Under the pieces are notes generated by a model. The model searched no databases, was not told where the DNA came from, and worked only from the letters and a program-made list of their open reading frames with translations. DNA of 64,000 bases from Eleginops maclovinus (taxonomy: Eukaryota; Chordata; Actinopteri; Perciformes; Eleginopidae), in assembly GCF_036324505.1 (NCBI RefSeq), contig NC_086362.1, forward strand, positions 2,821,543-2,885,542, read 5' to 3'. Position 1 is the first letter of the stretch, and every line of letters begins with the position of its first letter. The position numbers and the translations under genes were made by a program. Of the stretch, positions 1 through 31,519 are shown piece after piece.

Positions 1-21
1 CACACACACACACACACACAC
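1..21. repeat. (CA)n at window edge
   Basis: A dinucleotide array truncated by the window start. Confidence 0.9.
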
Positions 22-952
22 TAATTGGTAACATTATATCATAAGCATATTGTAGAAAGGGTTACGCAATTGGTGGCCAATAGGCGCGCACACACAGACA
101 CACACACGCTCAACAACAGAGGTTTCAATTACTCAATTAAAGCGTGACGAGCCAATTGAAACGTCAGTGTGTCCCTCTCTCTCTCACACACACATCAACA
201 CACACCATATGCTGTCCCAGCGTGACGCATTCACCACTTGATTTAATTGCCTCCAACTCCATATTGAGGACGGTTAATGAGGAGCCGATATAGAAAAAAG
301 AGGGAAAGCAGCGGGACCTTTCTGCAGCGAAGTTTGAGTTGCATGTTGTAAAACTTGGAAAAAAGTCCAAATACTGTTTAAAAAGACTTCTTTCACATTT
401 TCACTGGTTTAAATGTTAAATTAAGTAAGAATTCACATTGCAAACACACATTTTTACCGGAATATATTACATTTTCCCCATTAAATGCTCATTTCCATAC
501 GTTTTATTGGTTTTGCATATATGCATGCAAGTACCATTTCTTTATACTATCACATGGGCATGAACAAGCATGCAAACCCACTTCATTTAAGTTTATAATG
601 AGAAAACAAATACAAAATGCAAATGTCACATGTTTTCGCAGCAGACACACGATTCAAACACAGCTTGACCTCAGTCAAAATGTGATGTAAACACTTTGAG
701 ATGTACACACACTGACAACAAGTCCTGTCACATGGAAAAGGGAAACACACCAACCTGTGAGAAAAGCCCGGTGCAGCCCAGAGAATACAGAGGATAACAG
801 TCCGGAGAGTCCAACGTGTCCTCGGTGGAGTCAAAGCGAGGATAATCTGGAGTTTCAGGAGAACCAGAGGCTTCGGTCCGCGCGCACACTCTGTCAGCTC
901 CTCAATGAGCTCTGCGCAGAAGAAAAGCACTCTCTCTACTCACTGACCAGCG

Positions 953-954
<2 letters not shown>

Positions 955-1042
<88 letters not shown>
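955..1042. repeat. (GT)44 array
   Basis: 88 bp of perfect GT next to a locally CpG-containing stretch (750-955). Confidence 0.95.
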
Positions 1043-1044
<2 letters not shown>

Positions 1045-1774
1045 GGGCATGTTCCCATCCCAAAACAAGGAGGTGGATTTCTAAAGGATCCGGATGGAGG
1101 GGGGAAGATCAATCTTATTGGTGGAGGGAAACGTTTATGGGCGTGGCCAACCCGATTATGACATTGAAGTTAACGAGCAATAGTACACAGCAAATACACA
1201 AAGCATCCAAATAAAGCAGAAAAGAAGGAGTGTGGGTGCTCTGATAGATACTATATCAAAGTAGTGTGCATTCAATCGAAGGTTTAGCAACTATGGGGGC
1301 AAATTCACACAGTTCTTTGGAATAAAGTAAAAACAATAACAATAAAAAAAGAGCTGAAAAGATAAATGCCTTAAATTTAAATCAGTGATTTACAGAATTG
1401 CACAGGTTTGTTTCTGGAAACAATCCTTATGTTGTCCTATTGTGTATGGCAGATCTCCAGTAAGTGTTTCTAATAACACCAACGATGTCTCCTAAGCCAT
1501 GGTTTAACATATAAAGCCTTTATTTATCAAATGCAGAGCTGTTGGCAATGAAAGTCAACAGTGCAACATATACTACAATGCAATATAATGAAGACGCAAC
1601 TAAAATTACATCCAATAGAGCAGGTGACACAATGGAGAAATGCAGAAATACATGTAAAGTAGAATATCACAGTAAAGTGAGTTGGCATGCAACATATTTG
1701 GACCTTGAAACTCCAGCATTCATTACTCACACCTGTGCTTTTCCCAACTGTGCCATTCTAAAAAGACTTTCCAG

Positions 1775-2157
<383 letters not shown>

Positions 2158-5100
2158 TGGAGGTCTGTGAATGATTTGCATAACAACATGTTGATGTTGT
2201 TGTGGAGATGTCCTCGTGTGATTAGAGACACTGATGAATATGCAGTGATTTATTCTGTCAAGTCGTTTGGCAGTTATAATGCAAGTTGTGTGTGTGTGTG
2301 TACCACCTTGTGTCTCATAAACCATCTTTTAAAAACAAAGTCACATGAGGAAAAACTCCAAGACCACCATTAATATCCATGAGTTGTGCTCGAAACGTTG
2401 GAAAAAAATCATCACAGCACTTTTTTGGGTATTTTTATGCTCACACAAGTGGTTTCTGCTGGTCATAAACAATGTATGCATGATATACTTGGACACATAC
2501 ACACAAAATAAACATAATAAGGTGTATTGAAATGGGAAAATGAACAAAAATGGTCAAACTGTGAATTCTCCATGCATTAAACTGAATAAAGTTTAAAAAA
2601 ACACTAAATTCAGTCAAATTTGAAACTTTTTTAATTGAAATGCTCTTGCAGCTTTTACTTTCCTACACATTAGTCCAATAAATACATTTAAGTGAGGCAA
2701 ACAATCACATGTATCTGATTTCTAATCATTTAATAACACCAACCCACTCGGTTTCTGTATTATTTTAGACCAAAGCAACACAATAAGTCTCCTTTCTGCT
2801 GGATATCTGGTATCAGAGGTGATCACTGCCTGTGGTCACAGGATAGGGCTGTTTAAATGTTTTAAAGTGTGTCGCCACGAGGAGCTCAAACTCAACACCA
2901 GATCCGTTTGAAAACCACATGCCCCTCTCCTGTGGGTCCATTTACTTTATTCATACGGGACAAACAAAAGGCAGCTCGGGGTAGAAAAGAGAAAAATCAC
3001 CCAAAGTGTCGTTGGGGGAACCTCCAATTCATCCCCAAAATAAAAAACCCCTCCTCTGTCCCTCCCCCACTGCCCCATGCTAAAAAAAGAACAAGTCCAT
3101 TCAGCATTCATGTGTGGAGGCAGCACGTCATTACGCGCCAACAACATGCGTCGGCGTGGTCAAGTGCCACGCGCTCGCCCCTCTTCCGTTAAGCAGATAA
3201 AAGGTGGCATCTGTCTTTATTGTGAGAGTAAATCCCCTCCGCCATTGACTGCAGACACTTCACATGTTGATGAGGAGGACGTAGAGACGAAGGCCCCCCC
3301 CCCCCTGCTTTGTTCCCTTGGTTGGGGTGGAAGATGTTATGCAAATCAAACAAACCGTTAGTGATTTCCATCCAAACAGGACAAATAATTATATCAGTCG
3401 GTCTGCCAAGCTGGATTTCTGTTTTGGCAGACTGCACGGAAAAAGTGATGAAACCTTTAAAGACTGCGTGGATTCCTCCAATATTTCAGAGGATTTTTTT
3501 TTAACTCCCAAAGGTTTGGAACAAGTCCCCAAACTTAAACAAGCTTATGAAAGTGTTTAGCACCCATCCAAAGAGAAACAGACAAAGAGGAAGGACTGGT
3601 TTATCTAGACTAATCATCAGCGAGGGTCAGATGACTTCCTATTCAAAGCACGGGCTCGGTGCTGAAAAGGCCCCGGCACTGATTTGCATAAAAGTCGTTG
3701 GAAAAGTTTATTTGTCATGGAGAAGTAAACGTGTGTTCAACAGAAACCAGAACAGGAATCAATCCGGCAAACAAGAGCCCAATCAAACCAATTATTCTAC
3801 TGCAGTCTCTCTCTGGAATACTTCTACAGTTTAATGAAACCCATGGAGGATCTGAGTACAACGAAACTCCTCCACTCACCACCTTCTGATGTAACTAAAT
3901 CCAAAGCCTTACTCCATGGATTCAACCACTGCATTTTTATGTCGGAAAAAGAAATTCTGCGTGCGTGTAGAGGACACAAATTTGAGCCAAATACAAATTA
4001 TAGCTCAATGCTGGCAGGAAAGCTCTGTCTTCACCGGAGTGTGGAAGATCTATTTTCCTTTAAAGGAATCATACAGCAAAACATCTCTACAATCTAGGTT
4101 ATATAAAGCAGATCTGCAACGGGACAAACGTTATGTAGCATGTACTGTTTTATATCTGGGATCAGTTGTTCCCAATTAAGGCATCCAATGAGGAACCTTT
4201 CACCTACATGTGTGTCCTATTTGATCAGAAACATGGGAACAGAAAGGGATTCAAGGCTCTATTGAACTTTCAAGACATCATTTTGTTTTATAGCCTTAAA
4301 AAATGTGTGAGTTATTAGGTCTGTGTCCCAAATGCTTGATGCAGACATGCGTTAACAGTAATTGGTACATTTTGCCTCCTTTGTTTGGTGAAAATACGAT
4401 AAGTTTATCACACAAAGCTGGTCAAGTTGTCTTCAAAGCATCTGAAACCCTTCATTTCATGATTAGAAGAGGCTGCATCGGACAATTATTGTAGTCTTTT
4501 CCTCTGCTTCACTCCGCAGCTAGCAACATGTGCAGAGGTGTGAAAGTAGGCAAGGATTTAACTTTTAACAAGCTCTCTTTCTTACATTCATTACTCAACT
4601 GCTCTGTCATTTTTAAGAGTGCAACAGCAGTAACACCTTTGAGGAAAGAGGGAATTTCTGTACAGTTTATCATTGAAGGCCTTGTCTCGTCTTGGTGTGT
4701 GGCCTGTGGACGACCCTTTGCATGACCTGGGACATAATCTAAAAATTGTGTGTAGTACTGGTCCACTATTATATAGGTTTATTAGTACAGATCAAAGGGG
4801 TTTGGGGATTCTAAGGAGCTCATGTTTGGGGGGTTTATTGGTCAAAACATACACTCCTATTGCCATACAAAAATGTTGCTTTTAGACGAATCTGAAAAAC
4901 CCTGGATTGCGCTCTATGCTGATGATGTGATGCTGTTTATGTCAATATCTTTTTTATACAATGCATGTAACGCATAGTTAAAGGTAAGGTAGGATTGTGG
5001 TTCTAGAAAATGGATTGTGTTTATGGTTAAGGCAACTACACACTTGATTAAAGTTGGTCAACATGTGGATTAGCAGGTTTTTGGAAAGGAATACACTCCA

Positions 5101-7988
5101 GTTTCTACATCCCTACTTCTGTAGTTCACTTTAGATAAGCTAGACTACTTCAATGATTAAATAGGAGGTACAAAATAGTCCAATAAGGACATTATTTTAA
5201 GAGATACTGTGCTGAAACATCATAATATTCTTATTGCATGTGGCAGACGGATGAGATGGGAACGTTTTTCATATTAGAAAATGATAACAATCGGGGGAAT
5301 TGCATATCTTTTGTTTGATTTGGCTTTAAATCCACCCTTAAACACCAGGAAGACAGAGTTTCCCCCTACAATAAGTTTGCACAGGTCACGATGGAAGAAA
5401 ATCTTCTTTCCTTTTCATGAAAATGCAATCCAGAAATTCCAGCGGTGCCCCGAATCCTCTCGAGGCCCCCCGAGTTTTTCTAATTTGACTCAGAATAACT
5501 ACACAAACACACACAAAGTCTCTCACGTCTCTCATGTTTACAGCCCCCCCCCCCCCACACACACACATGTTACAATGTAAACCCCCCCATGCCTACCCCA
5601 ATCCTCCTCCCTGTTTATGAGATAGAATTTCAATCGTCTCTCCTTTTCCAAACTCGTAAACGCTGTAATGAGTTTCATTTGCTTCGGCTACGTTGGGCTC
5701 AAACCGCCGAGGTGACCGCAGCAGTGTTCATAAAGATCACAGGGAATCCACACACGCACACACACACACACACACACACACTTCTGTTGAGCACATGCCT
5801 GCTCTGACTGGTGACTCCTACATTTGGTGTGAATTTCCAGGCCATTAATTTCAGGGAACATCACTTCTAAAGGAAACTGGCCGACATTTGCGGTTCCTCT
5901 TTCAAACGCTCCCCATTAAAGCCTCTGTTAGCGGCACACACTGCATAAATCACTGCTCAGAAACACATGACAACAACAACATGCTCTCCTGGCTTTTATT
6001 TCAACAAACGCTCCTGGTATGTACACTTTAAAACATGCCAACAAGTAAAAAAAACAAATGCATGAACATAAAAAGATAAAACAGTTTAGTTTCTTTAAGA
6101 TTTCCAACAATTTGATGGATGAACTTTAAGCTATTTTGGTCAAAAGACAGTCAGACCATAGTCCTGTGAAAAGGGTGTTAACAGACATACAGTATATTGG
6201 CAATCAAACAATGTAGTGGAAGAAAGTGACTCAGGTTTAAATGTGTTATTTTCAGTATGGAACTATTTACAAGTAGAAGATAAGGCAGGATTTTCCTTTT
6301 CTTTTTACCATTTTGTGGAAAATCGTCAAGAATACAAAAAGGAATATTGAATTTTGAACGATTAGAAGTCCTGAAAATGTTCTTTAGCTTCCACAATAAT
6401 AATAATGGAAGTTTGGAGCTATGGAAAACTTATATCTGCAGTTGAAAGTTAATAAAAAAGATCAAAAGTGGACCTTTGTTGGGGTTAAAACAATTTTTAT
6501 ATGGTCCAAAATGAACGTTTGAAAGGTAATTTGGCCCTAATTCAATCTTTCAGAGTGCAATCCCAATTTCAAACACATTTCTGTGACGCTGATTACGGTA
6601 CACATTTACTTCCTTGTCCACATGAACCCCAGTAACAGGCGGTGTGATGTGCAGCTGTGAAATGTGACTAACATCACAAACCCTACAGCTGGGGGGGGGA
6701 GTTTATGTTTTCAGAACTTGTGCAGACATGGAAATAATCAGAAGAAGTTTGCCTCTATATTTAGAAGGTATGCATTCAGAAGCCCTGCAGGAAGAATGCA
6801 ACTGAGATGATTGCATTTACAATTTAACAGAGGGATTAGAGCAACATCTGAGGGGACCATTTAGTTTCCTAACAGAGGAACTCTTTATACTGCAGATTGG
6901 CACTGAGGACATGTGACGATACAGCTGATTATTTTAGTGACTTTAAAGACACATTTCCAGTCCTCCTTCCGCAGCAGCCCTTTGGAATTGATCTCACCTT
7001 CTACTCACTCGTTCATGCTTCATCTAAAACCTTCTAGAAGTTCCTGAAATCTTTGGAATTTTGAATGGAAGATGTTCAGTGTAAGTTAAAAGTGTATTCT
7101 TCACAGAGACAGACAAACGCTGTCCAGATGTTTCATTTACAGGTTTTGCCCAGGGGGTCTAAGCAAATGTGGCTAGCCTTTTTTTCCAGACTGTTTACTC
7201 TCCAAGTTTCTCAATTTCAATTACAAGTACTTTTCTGGACTTTCCGGCTCAGAGCAACTTTTTTTTAACGAGACGTTTGGGGGAAACCGCACTGTTGGGC
7301 TTTACGTCTGTTTTAGAGCTTATCTGTCCTCGAAGGGGGGCTGAAATCACAGCAGCACCAGAGTGAACATGAAACTGGACACCTGAAAAAATCTGGTTTT
7401 CCATTCAGTTTAAAATATCCCACCGACAGGATGTACACAAAGACACCCTCAAAAAAATATTTGAATGAACTCAACACGAAACCTTTTCCCCCAAAAACAA
7501 AAGGATTAAAATCAGTGAACACTGTACAGCATAACCACATGACCCCCCCCCCCCCTCCATTAAACTGTTTTCCCCTGGAAACACTCAGCTAATGTTTTCC
7601 AAACCCCTCTCTTGCTCTCTTTTTCCTGCCTCCCTTGTTCGCTCCGTGCCTCGGGGCCGAAGGGGTCCGCTCCATATTGTCTTCATTAAAGCCACCGAAC
7701 ATCGACCTGGTTAGGAAACATGGGGTGTGTGTGTGTGTGTGTGTGTGTGTGAGGAGGAGGCTGAGGCTGTCGGCTCCTAAACCACATTCTTCAAATTCCC
7801 TGTAAACAAGAGAAAGAAAGAGAGAGAAATTAGGAGGAGGGTGGGGGGGGGGGGGGGGGTTAGGGGTGAAAACATTTATAATAACACGACAAAAAGGGAG
7901 GAGGATGAAGGGTCAAACTCATCACATAAGTGGGGTTCAAAAAAGAGGCTAAACACACATTAGACACTAGGAGATGGAAGCGGAAGCA

Positions 7989-8127
<139 letters not shown>

Positions 8128-8417
8128 CAATGAAAATGCAAAACTACATCTGGCCGAGGAAGCCGTGTCGTCGACCAGGAAATAAAAACATGCAAAATGG
8201 GGATCGATATGGAAATGACAACGTTAAGCATCATTGAGATTATTATTTGCATGGAGTCACAGATTGGTCACACACACACATACACACACACACAGTGTTG
8301 TTTTTACACAATGGCTGCATTATAAAGTCTAGTTGCCAGTTTACTTTTTACGTTAAACTGCAAACAATGACGCTTTGTTTGTCCTTTGTTATGTTAAATT
8401 GCCTGATTGGGAAAAGT

Positions 8418-8452
<35 letters not shown>

Positions 8453-8859
8453 CAGGGGATGAGTTATTGTCCTGACGCAGTCAGGGAGGATGTCCTGTTT
8501 GTTAGACCATTGTGGAGCTGTCAGTGGAGTCATGTTCTGCTGCAGAGACAACAACAACAAAAACAACAACAGCTCTATCGAGAAGAAATTAGACTGTTGT
8601 TTGTAATGCTTCCATGTGTCTTTCCTCCGGATGCTGGACCCCGGAGAAGGTGACGGCAGTAGTGGTTTGATTTAAAGCGACATTACACTGGTGGTTCACA
8701 AAGAGTGGACGTTAGCATACGTTAGCATTGCAAGAGCTAACTCAAGACGATGGGATTTTCCATCCAGAAGCAAGTCCTGTGGCAAACACACATTTATGCT
8801 ACTTACACGTTGTGTTCAGCAGGATCATTTCCCACATTTTAACACCACTTTTATGATCT

Positions 8860-9090
8860 TTGAAAGAAAGAAAGATGTACTTTTATTAATCCCCGTGGGG
8901 AAATCCAATCTTCTGCATTTGACCCATCCTAGTGTTAGGAGCAGTGGGCTGCCATTTGTACGGTGCCCAGGGAGCAGTGTAGGGAACCGTGCCTTGCTCA
9001 GGGACACCACGATAGCACTTGGTCTTTCAGGGACTTGCACTGGTGACCCTCCAATTCCCAGGCCAAGCCCCTAACCACTTTGCCACCACC
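8860..9090 (-). repeat. tRNA-derived SINE, same family as at 52022
   Basis: On the minus strand it runs from a decayed tRNA-like head (GTGGTTAGGGGCTTGG, B-box-like CCAGTGCAAGTCCC) through CCTGAGCAAGGCAC and ACTAGGATGGGTCAAATGCAG, shared with the copy at 52022. Its tail, ending near CCACGGGGATTAATAAAAG, differs from the other copy, which points to subfamilies or different 3' tails. Confidence 0.75.
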
Positions 9091-10289
9091 GAAGCCTAAA
9101 TGCCAGAAGTAAAAACATTTGTACGGCTGCGTGTCAACACCGCTGAGCTAAAAGCGGCTAATGTACGGTGTCATGAGGTTACGTAGTTTATTTAGTCAAA
9201 GCTTCGGACTTATTTTAGGTCGTACAATCAAAGGATAACATCTCGTAAGTTTCTATTGACAACTGCGTTCATTTCAGGACTCATTCCCAGGTTTAAGGAC
9301 TCATTCCTGCACCACTCTATACAAGCACAGGTTAAGATTTCTACTCCGAGAGTTTTAAACTGCACAAAGCGAGCTTGTGTTTACTGGAGGTTTTTAGGTT
9401 GTGTTCAGAAGACTCCAGATTTATTTTAGCCACGCCACATGACGTAGTGACACCCCCGACAAACCACAGGGTCATCTGGATAGAAACTTAAACCTCTCTT
9501 TGTACTGGGAGGATGAAAATGACTGAGTGGTGAGTGGAGCTTTGTGGGGTGTGTTGGCGTTTGCTAAACATTTAGTTTATGGATTACGCATCACTTAAGT
9601 CTCTTTTTTAGCTGAGGTCAGAAGCTCAGTTTATTTCAACTCTTCAGCAACTTGTTATTTTACTTGTATGTTTGTTTTCTCGCCCAGTTTTCTCCACAGC
9701 ATTCTCTCTAAATTGGAAGCACAGCTTAACGCTAACTGAACTTCCATGACTGTACTTCTACAGTACTTCTCTTCTGTCCTACGTTTAAAATCTGCCAAAT
9801 CTTTACGTTTAAAATTCAGTGCCAATTTTCAGTCTAGACGTGGTCTAATACTGCAGCGAATCCTGGATTGTCTTTATTTTTGTTGGGGCTGCCAATTGTG
9901 TTACCTCAGCACAGTCATTTCTACTTTTTAGGTTTTCCCTGTATACATAACACAATTGGTCATAATCACAAAGGGATTACTGTAAAGCACAATTACAAAA
10001 GGCAGTTTTAGCTCCAAGTGAGTCACACTGGGTTATATCTTTAGAAATAAACAGGACAGAGAAGTTCCTGACTAAAAGATCATGACTATTTTTGTGTATA
10101 TGTAACAAAAATACCCCCCCCCCCCCCCCAGATCTTTCCCGCTCTACATCCTTCTGCTTCTTCTTCTTCTTTTCCATTAACAGATGTAGACGGTAAATTC
10201 TGGTAAAGTGACGAGCGTCCACGGAGGCCTGGGATATTTACTACCTGCAAACGTTAATCTATCACAGCATCTGTGGGTGGGTATTACAC

Positions 10290-10787
<498 letters not shown>

Positions 10788-12100
10788 ACCCCCCCTCTGG
10801 GGAAATCACGCTAGCAGAGCCTCGTAAAACACAGAGTAGTGAATGCAGGCAGACAGCTGCTGCTGCTGCCTCTGACAATCAGCTATTAAAAAAAAAGGGA
10901 AATAGATTTTTAATTGACACCCCGCTTAACGAGCCTCAGTGTGAACAAACGGGAGGAAACAATAGGAAACACAGAGTAATCGTCCACATAGGAATCACTA
11001 GAAAAGCCCATTCTGTCACGATGTTTATTGTAACAGTGTATATCGGGAAAAAACAGAAGGGACACACGGTTTGATTATTGCGCAACAATCCAACGTTTAT
11101 TTTTAATTATTTTTTGAAATGCACGTTCTTATGTTTACTTCCTACGTTGATTGGAGGTTATTTGTTGTAATTTATCTGTATTGTATTTCATTCTTAAATG
11201 AAGCAATTGTCACTAAACCCAATTTCCCCCCGGGATAAAGTATTGTGATTTAATGAGTAATAAAAAGTCTGTTTGATGACGTTCTAGCGATGTGTCATTC
11301 CAATGTTTGATGTACTGCTATAAAACTCTCTGCAAACTGTTTGTTTTACTTGAATTACTGCTGAGTAGTTTGTCTTTTTTTTGTTTGCGCTGACACTATT
11401 ATTATTATTTAACCCGACACACAGCTGAGTCTCAGGACATTAAGGGCTGTAAAGCTTGAGTCTTTTATTGTGATTAATTCGCACATAAATGTATTTTTTA
11501 AAATGCTGTTTTCTCATGAATACTTTCACACAAAACACGGTCTGATCTTAAATGTTTTTCTGAGTTTTTTAACCACACGTTTTGCTGCCTATTTGTTGGA
11601 GAAAAGGAATAAAAATAGCTTAAAAAGAATCGACAGTTATAGTTTAATAAATATCTAACCCTAGTTTTCATTTATTCTGAGTTTTTGAAGTTTAAATAAA
11701 ATCGTCAACCAATGAAATCGAATGTCTTTATCAACCATTGTGCTTATTTTTCCATGCAACACACACATTTAATGCCTGCCTTTCATTGTTTCCGGTTAGT
11801 TCAATCGCCGCATGACACATGTGCGCAGTGTCAGCTAAACATAAAGGGGTTGTGTCACAACACATGCTTAATTAAAATGAGAAAGAAAGGGATTCTGGAG
11901 ATCACCACATTCAAATCTTTGCGGCCCATTCGTGGCAGAGCAGATGTGGGCACACACACACACACACAGACGTAAACACACACAAACATGCATTGAAGAA
12001 CTCACACTGCACAGTTTCTCATGGATACCAGTGTTTATAGGCAGTAAACCAGAAAAACACTTATCCAACGCGATGATGTCATTTGGATAAGTTAGCTTCG

Positions 12101-12102
<2 letters not shown>

Positions 12103-12142
<40 letters not shown>
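12103..12142. repeat. (GT)20 array
   Basis: 40 bp of perfect GT. Confidence 0.9.
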
Positions 12143-12145
<3 letters not shown>

Positions 12146-13230
12146 AGCCTATTCTTATTCGTGTCTGTGCATGTTAACTCAGCAGACATGTGGGTCCGTC
12201 TTTAATCAGAGACAGAGACAAATGCCTCGATATTTTACGTTTTAATACTCGCTCTTCTCGGTGGTTTTGGTGTCTGCTTGTTGTGTGGTGAAGCTTTGAG
12301 ATGTCAGAAAAAGGGTTGAGCAGTGGAGGTTGGTAGAGCAGACATGAAAGAAAACACAGAGAGGACACTAAACAGATGTGACAGGTTGAAAGCAGGACTC
12401 AAACTTCAATGGAGGAAGGAGAAGAAAGAAGGGAGAAAGCTGTAAAATCAATACGTCTTCACAATAAATCCAGTGCATTCACACACTGTGAATCAGGTCT
12501 GACTGAGCAAAGGCAGGGAGAAGGAGATGTGATCAGGAGAGGCAGCAGCCAAACACACATTTCTCTCCTTCTTTGGCTTGTCTGCGTTTCATTTCTTACT
12601 TTTTTTCTATTCTCTCCATCCATCAGTTCATCCACCGGTTCCTTTAATAAAAGCCGTATGAGTGGAAAGCAGCGAAACTCCCAGCCCCTCTGGTTGTGAT
12701 GATTTCATGCGAGCCTACAGACCAACTGAATTTGGGTGAATAAACTCCTGTTGCCCTGATTTGATGTGACCTGGAGCTTCTCAGCGGGTAGTGCTGTCTG
12801 GATAAAACGCTACGACATCCAACAAGGCATTGGCTCCAATAAGATGTTTTAACTCATTAAGTTGCTGATTTAAACCACGTCTGCTGGAATGTGGAAACCA
12901 TTTAACAATGCAAAGTATTGCCTCTGTACTCTCTCTACTGGAAAACAGAATCAACTTTTTAAACACCAGTTGCAGCTCGTAGTTTAGACGGTAAACACTG
13001 GACTATGTTGGAAAGAAATTGAGCTTATTGCAAAACATGGTACTTTGATGGCAGCCTCCCCAAAAGGCTGATTAAATTAACATTGTTTGAGGTTTTGCAA
13101 GAAGGAGATTGAGTTGGGAGAAACCATCACAATCTTAACATATTTTTTAGAAAGGATAAGAGAGAGATACAAGTCGATTTTTGGGAGAGAAATAAAAGTC
13201 CACATTTTTATCTCTCTACAAATTAAGACT

Positions 13231-13420
13231 TTTTTTGGAATAAGGTCTGCAATTTTGGAATAAGGTCTGCATTTTTGGAATAAGGTCTGCAATTTTGGAA
13301 TAAGGTCTGCCATTTTGGAATAAGGTCTGCATTTTTGGAATAAGGTCTGCAATTTTGGAATAAGGTCTGCCATTTTGGAATAAGGTCTGCATTTTTGGAA
13401 TAAGGTCTGCATTTTTGGGG
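13231..13420. repeat. 20-bp minisatellite with 60-bp higher-order unit
   Basis: Nine units of about TTTTGGAATAAGGTCTGCNN, exactly 20 bp apart. Positions 13261-13320 and 13321-13380 are identical, so three variant units form a 60-bp higher-order repeat that has itself been duplicated. The 60-bp period keeps a minus-strand frame open by chance. Degenerate GTCAGAAATTTGAAAA-like repeats follow to 13700. Confidence 0.9.
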
Positions 13421-14515
13421 AAAAAGTGATCATTTTGAAGAAATAGTCCAAATTTGGTGAAAAGTATCAGAAGTCCGAAAAGAAAATCAAATACAAGACA
13501 GATTGGGAAAGAAAAAATGTGTTAATTTTTAAAAGAAGATGATTAGGGCCACATGAAGAAGGAGTTAGAATAATGACGAAATAGTGGGACATTTTTAAAA
13601 GGTCAGAAATTTAGAAAAAAAAGTCAGACATTTGAAAAGGTCAGAAATTTTGGGAAGAAAGTCAGAAATTTGAAAGAAAAAAAGGGGAAAAGATTAAAAA
13701 TAGCTAAAAAAAAGGCATAAAAACATCTTGTCTGAGTGACTCCACAGTGGCTCACATTGTTAACATAAGGCTTCCTCATGAATCATCTGAATTTGACCAT
13801 ATTTTGTAAATTTGTATTCCACCCAGCCTCTTTCAGACCTTCAGAAACAGGGAATGAATGGATAAATGCTGCGTCAAATATTACATTTCACTGACAAAGG
13901 GAAAGGAAGGAGGATTTCCTGCCGCTCTGTGGTTAACACTTCCACACACAGGATCTTCAGCATGTACCAGCGATCAAACTCAGGGTCTCGGGAACACGGC
14001 CGCATACGGCGCAACGTTCGGAAAGTGAACTTGACTCTTAGCCGAGCTCCTCGCTTTTTCCTGACCTCGCCCTCATTACAATAATCCTCCCTGACGCTCA
14101 ACTTTTCCCCTCAGTTTCACCCCGCCTCAGAATCTCCTGGGTGCAGACACACTGATTAACACAAATATAAGATGCAAAATGAAGGAATACCACATGTATG
14201 AAGAGCCAGACTCTCACTGAGTTTGTGGGCAATAGAGTCGGGTCATCGGCGTACACACACGCACGATGTTAAGAGCCACAGCGAGGGGAAGAACAAGTCA
14301 TACTTTCATCCCACACAGAGACGTATAGAAACAAGAACAGACACATGAAACCACACATTAAAAGAGCCATGCAGAGACAAAAGGCTTTAGGTGAGGGAGA
14401 GTTCATGGAAACACACACACACACACAAACAGACACACACACCTGTTTACCTTCTACGACAAACAGACGCACCTGTGCATCACCCCCCCCCCACAACACA
14501 CACACACACACACAC

Positions 14516-31519
<17,004 letters not shown>

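Noticed and set aside
9400..9440. Candidate last exon of hdac8 (minus strand reads ...AACCTAAAAACC...)
   Set aside because: No AG acceptor stands at the required place, and the codons after it continue without an early stop that fits HDAC8.
13077..13451. 124-codon minus-strand open frame with repeated FQKCRPYSK-like units
   Set aside because: It is the translation of the 20-bp minisatellite; the 60-bp higher-order period keeps the frame open without selection.
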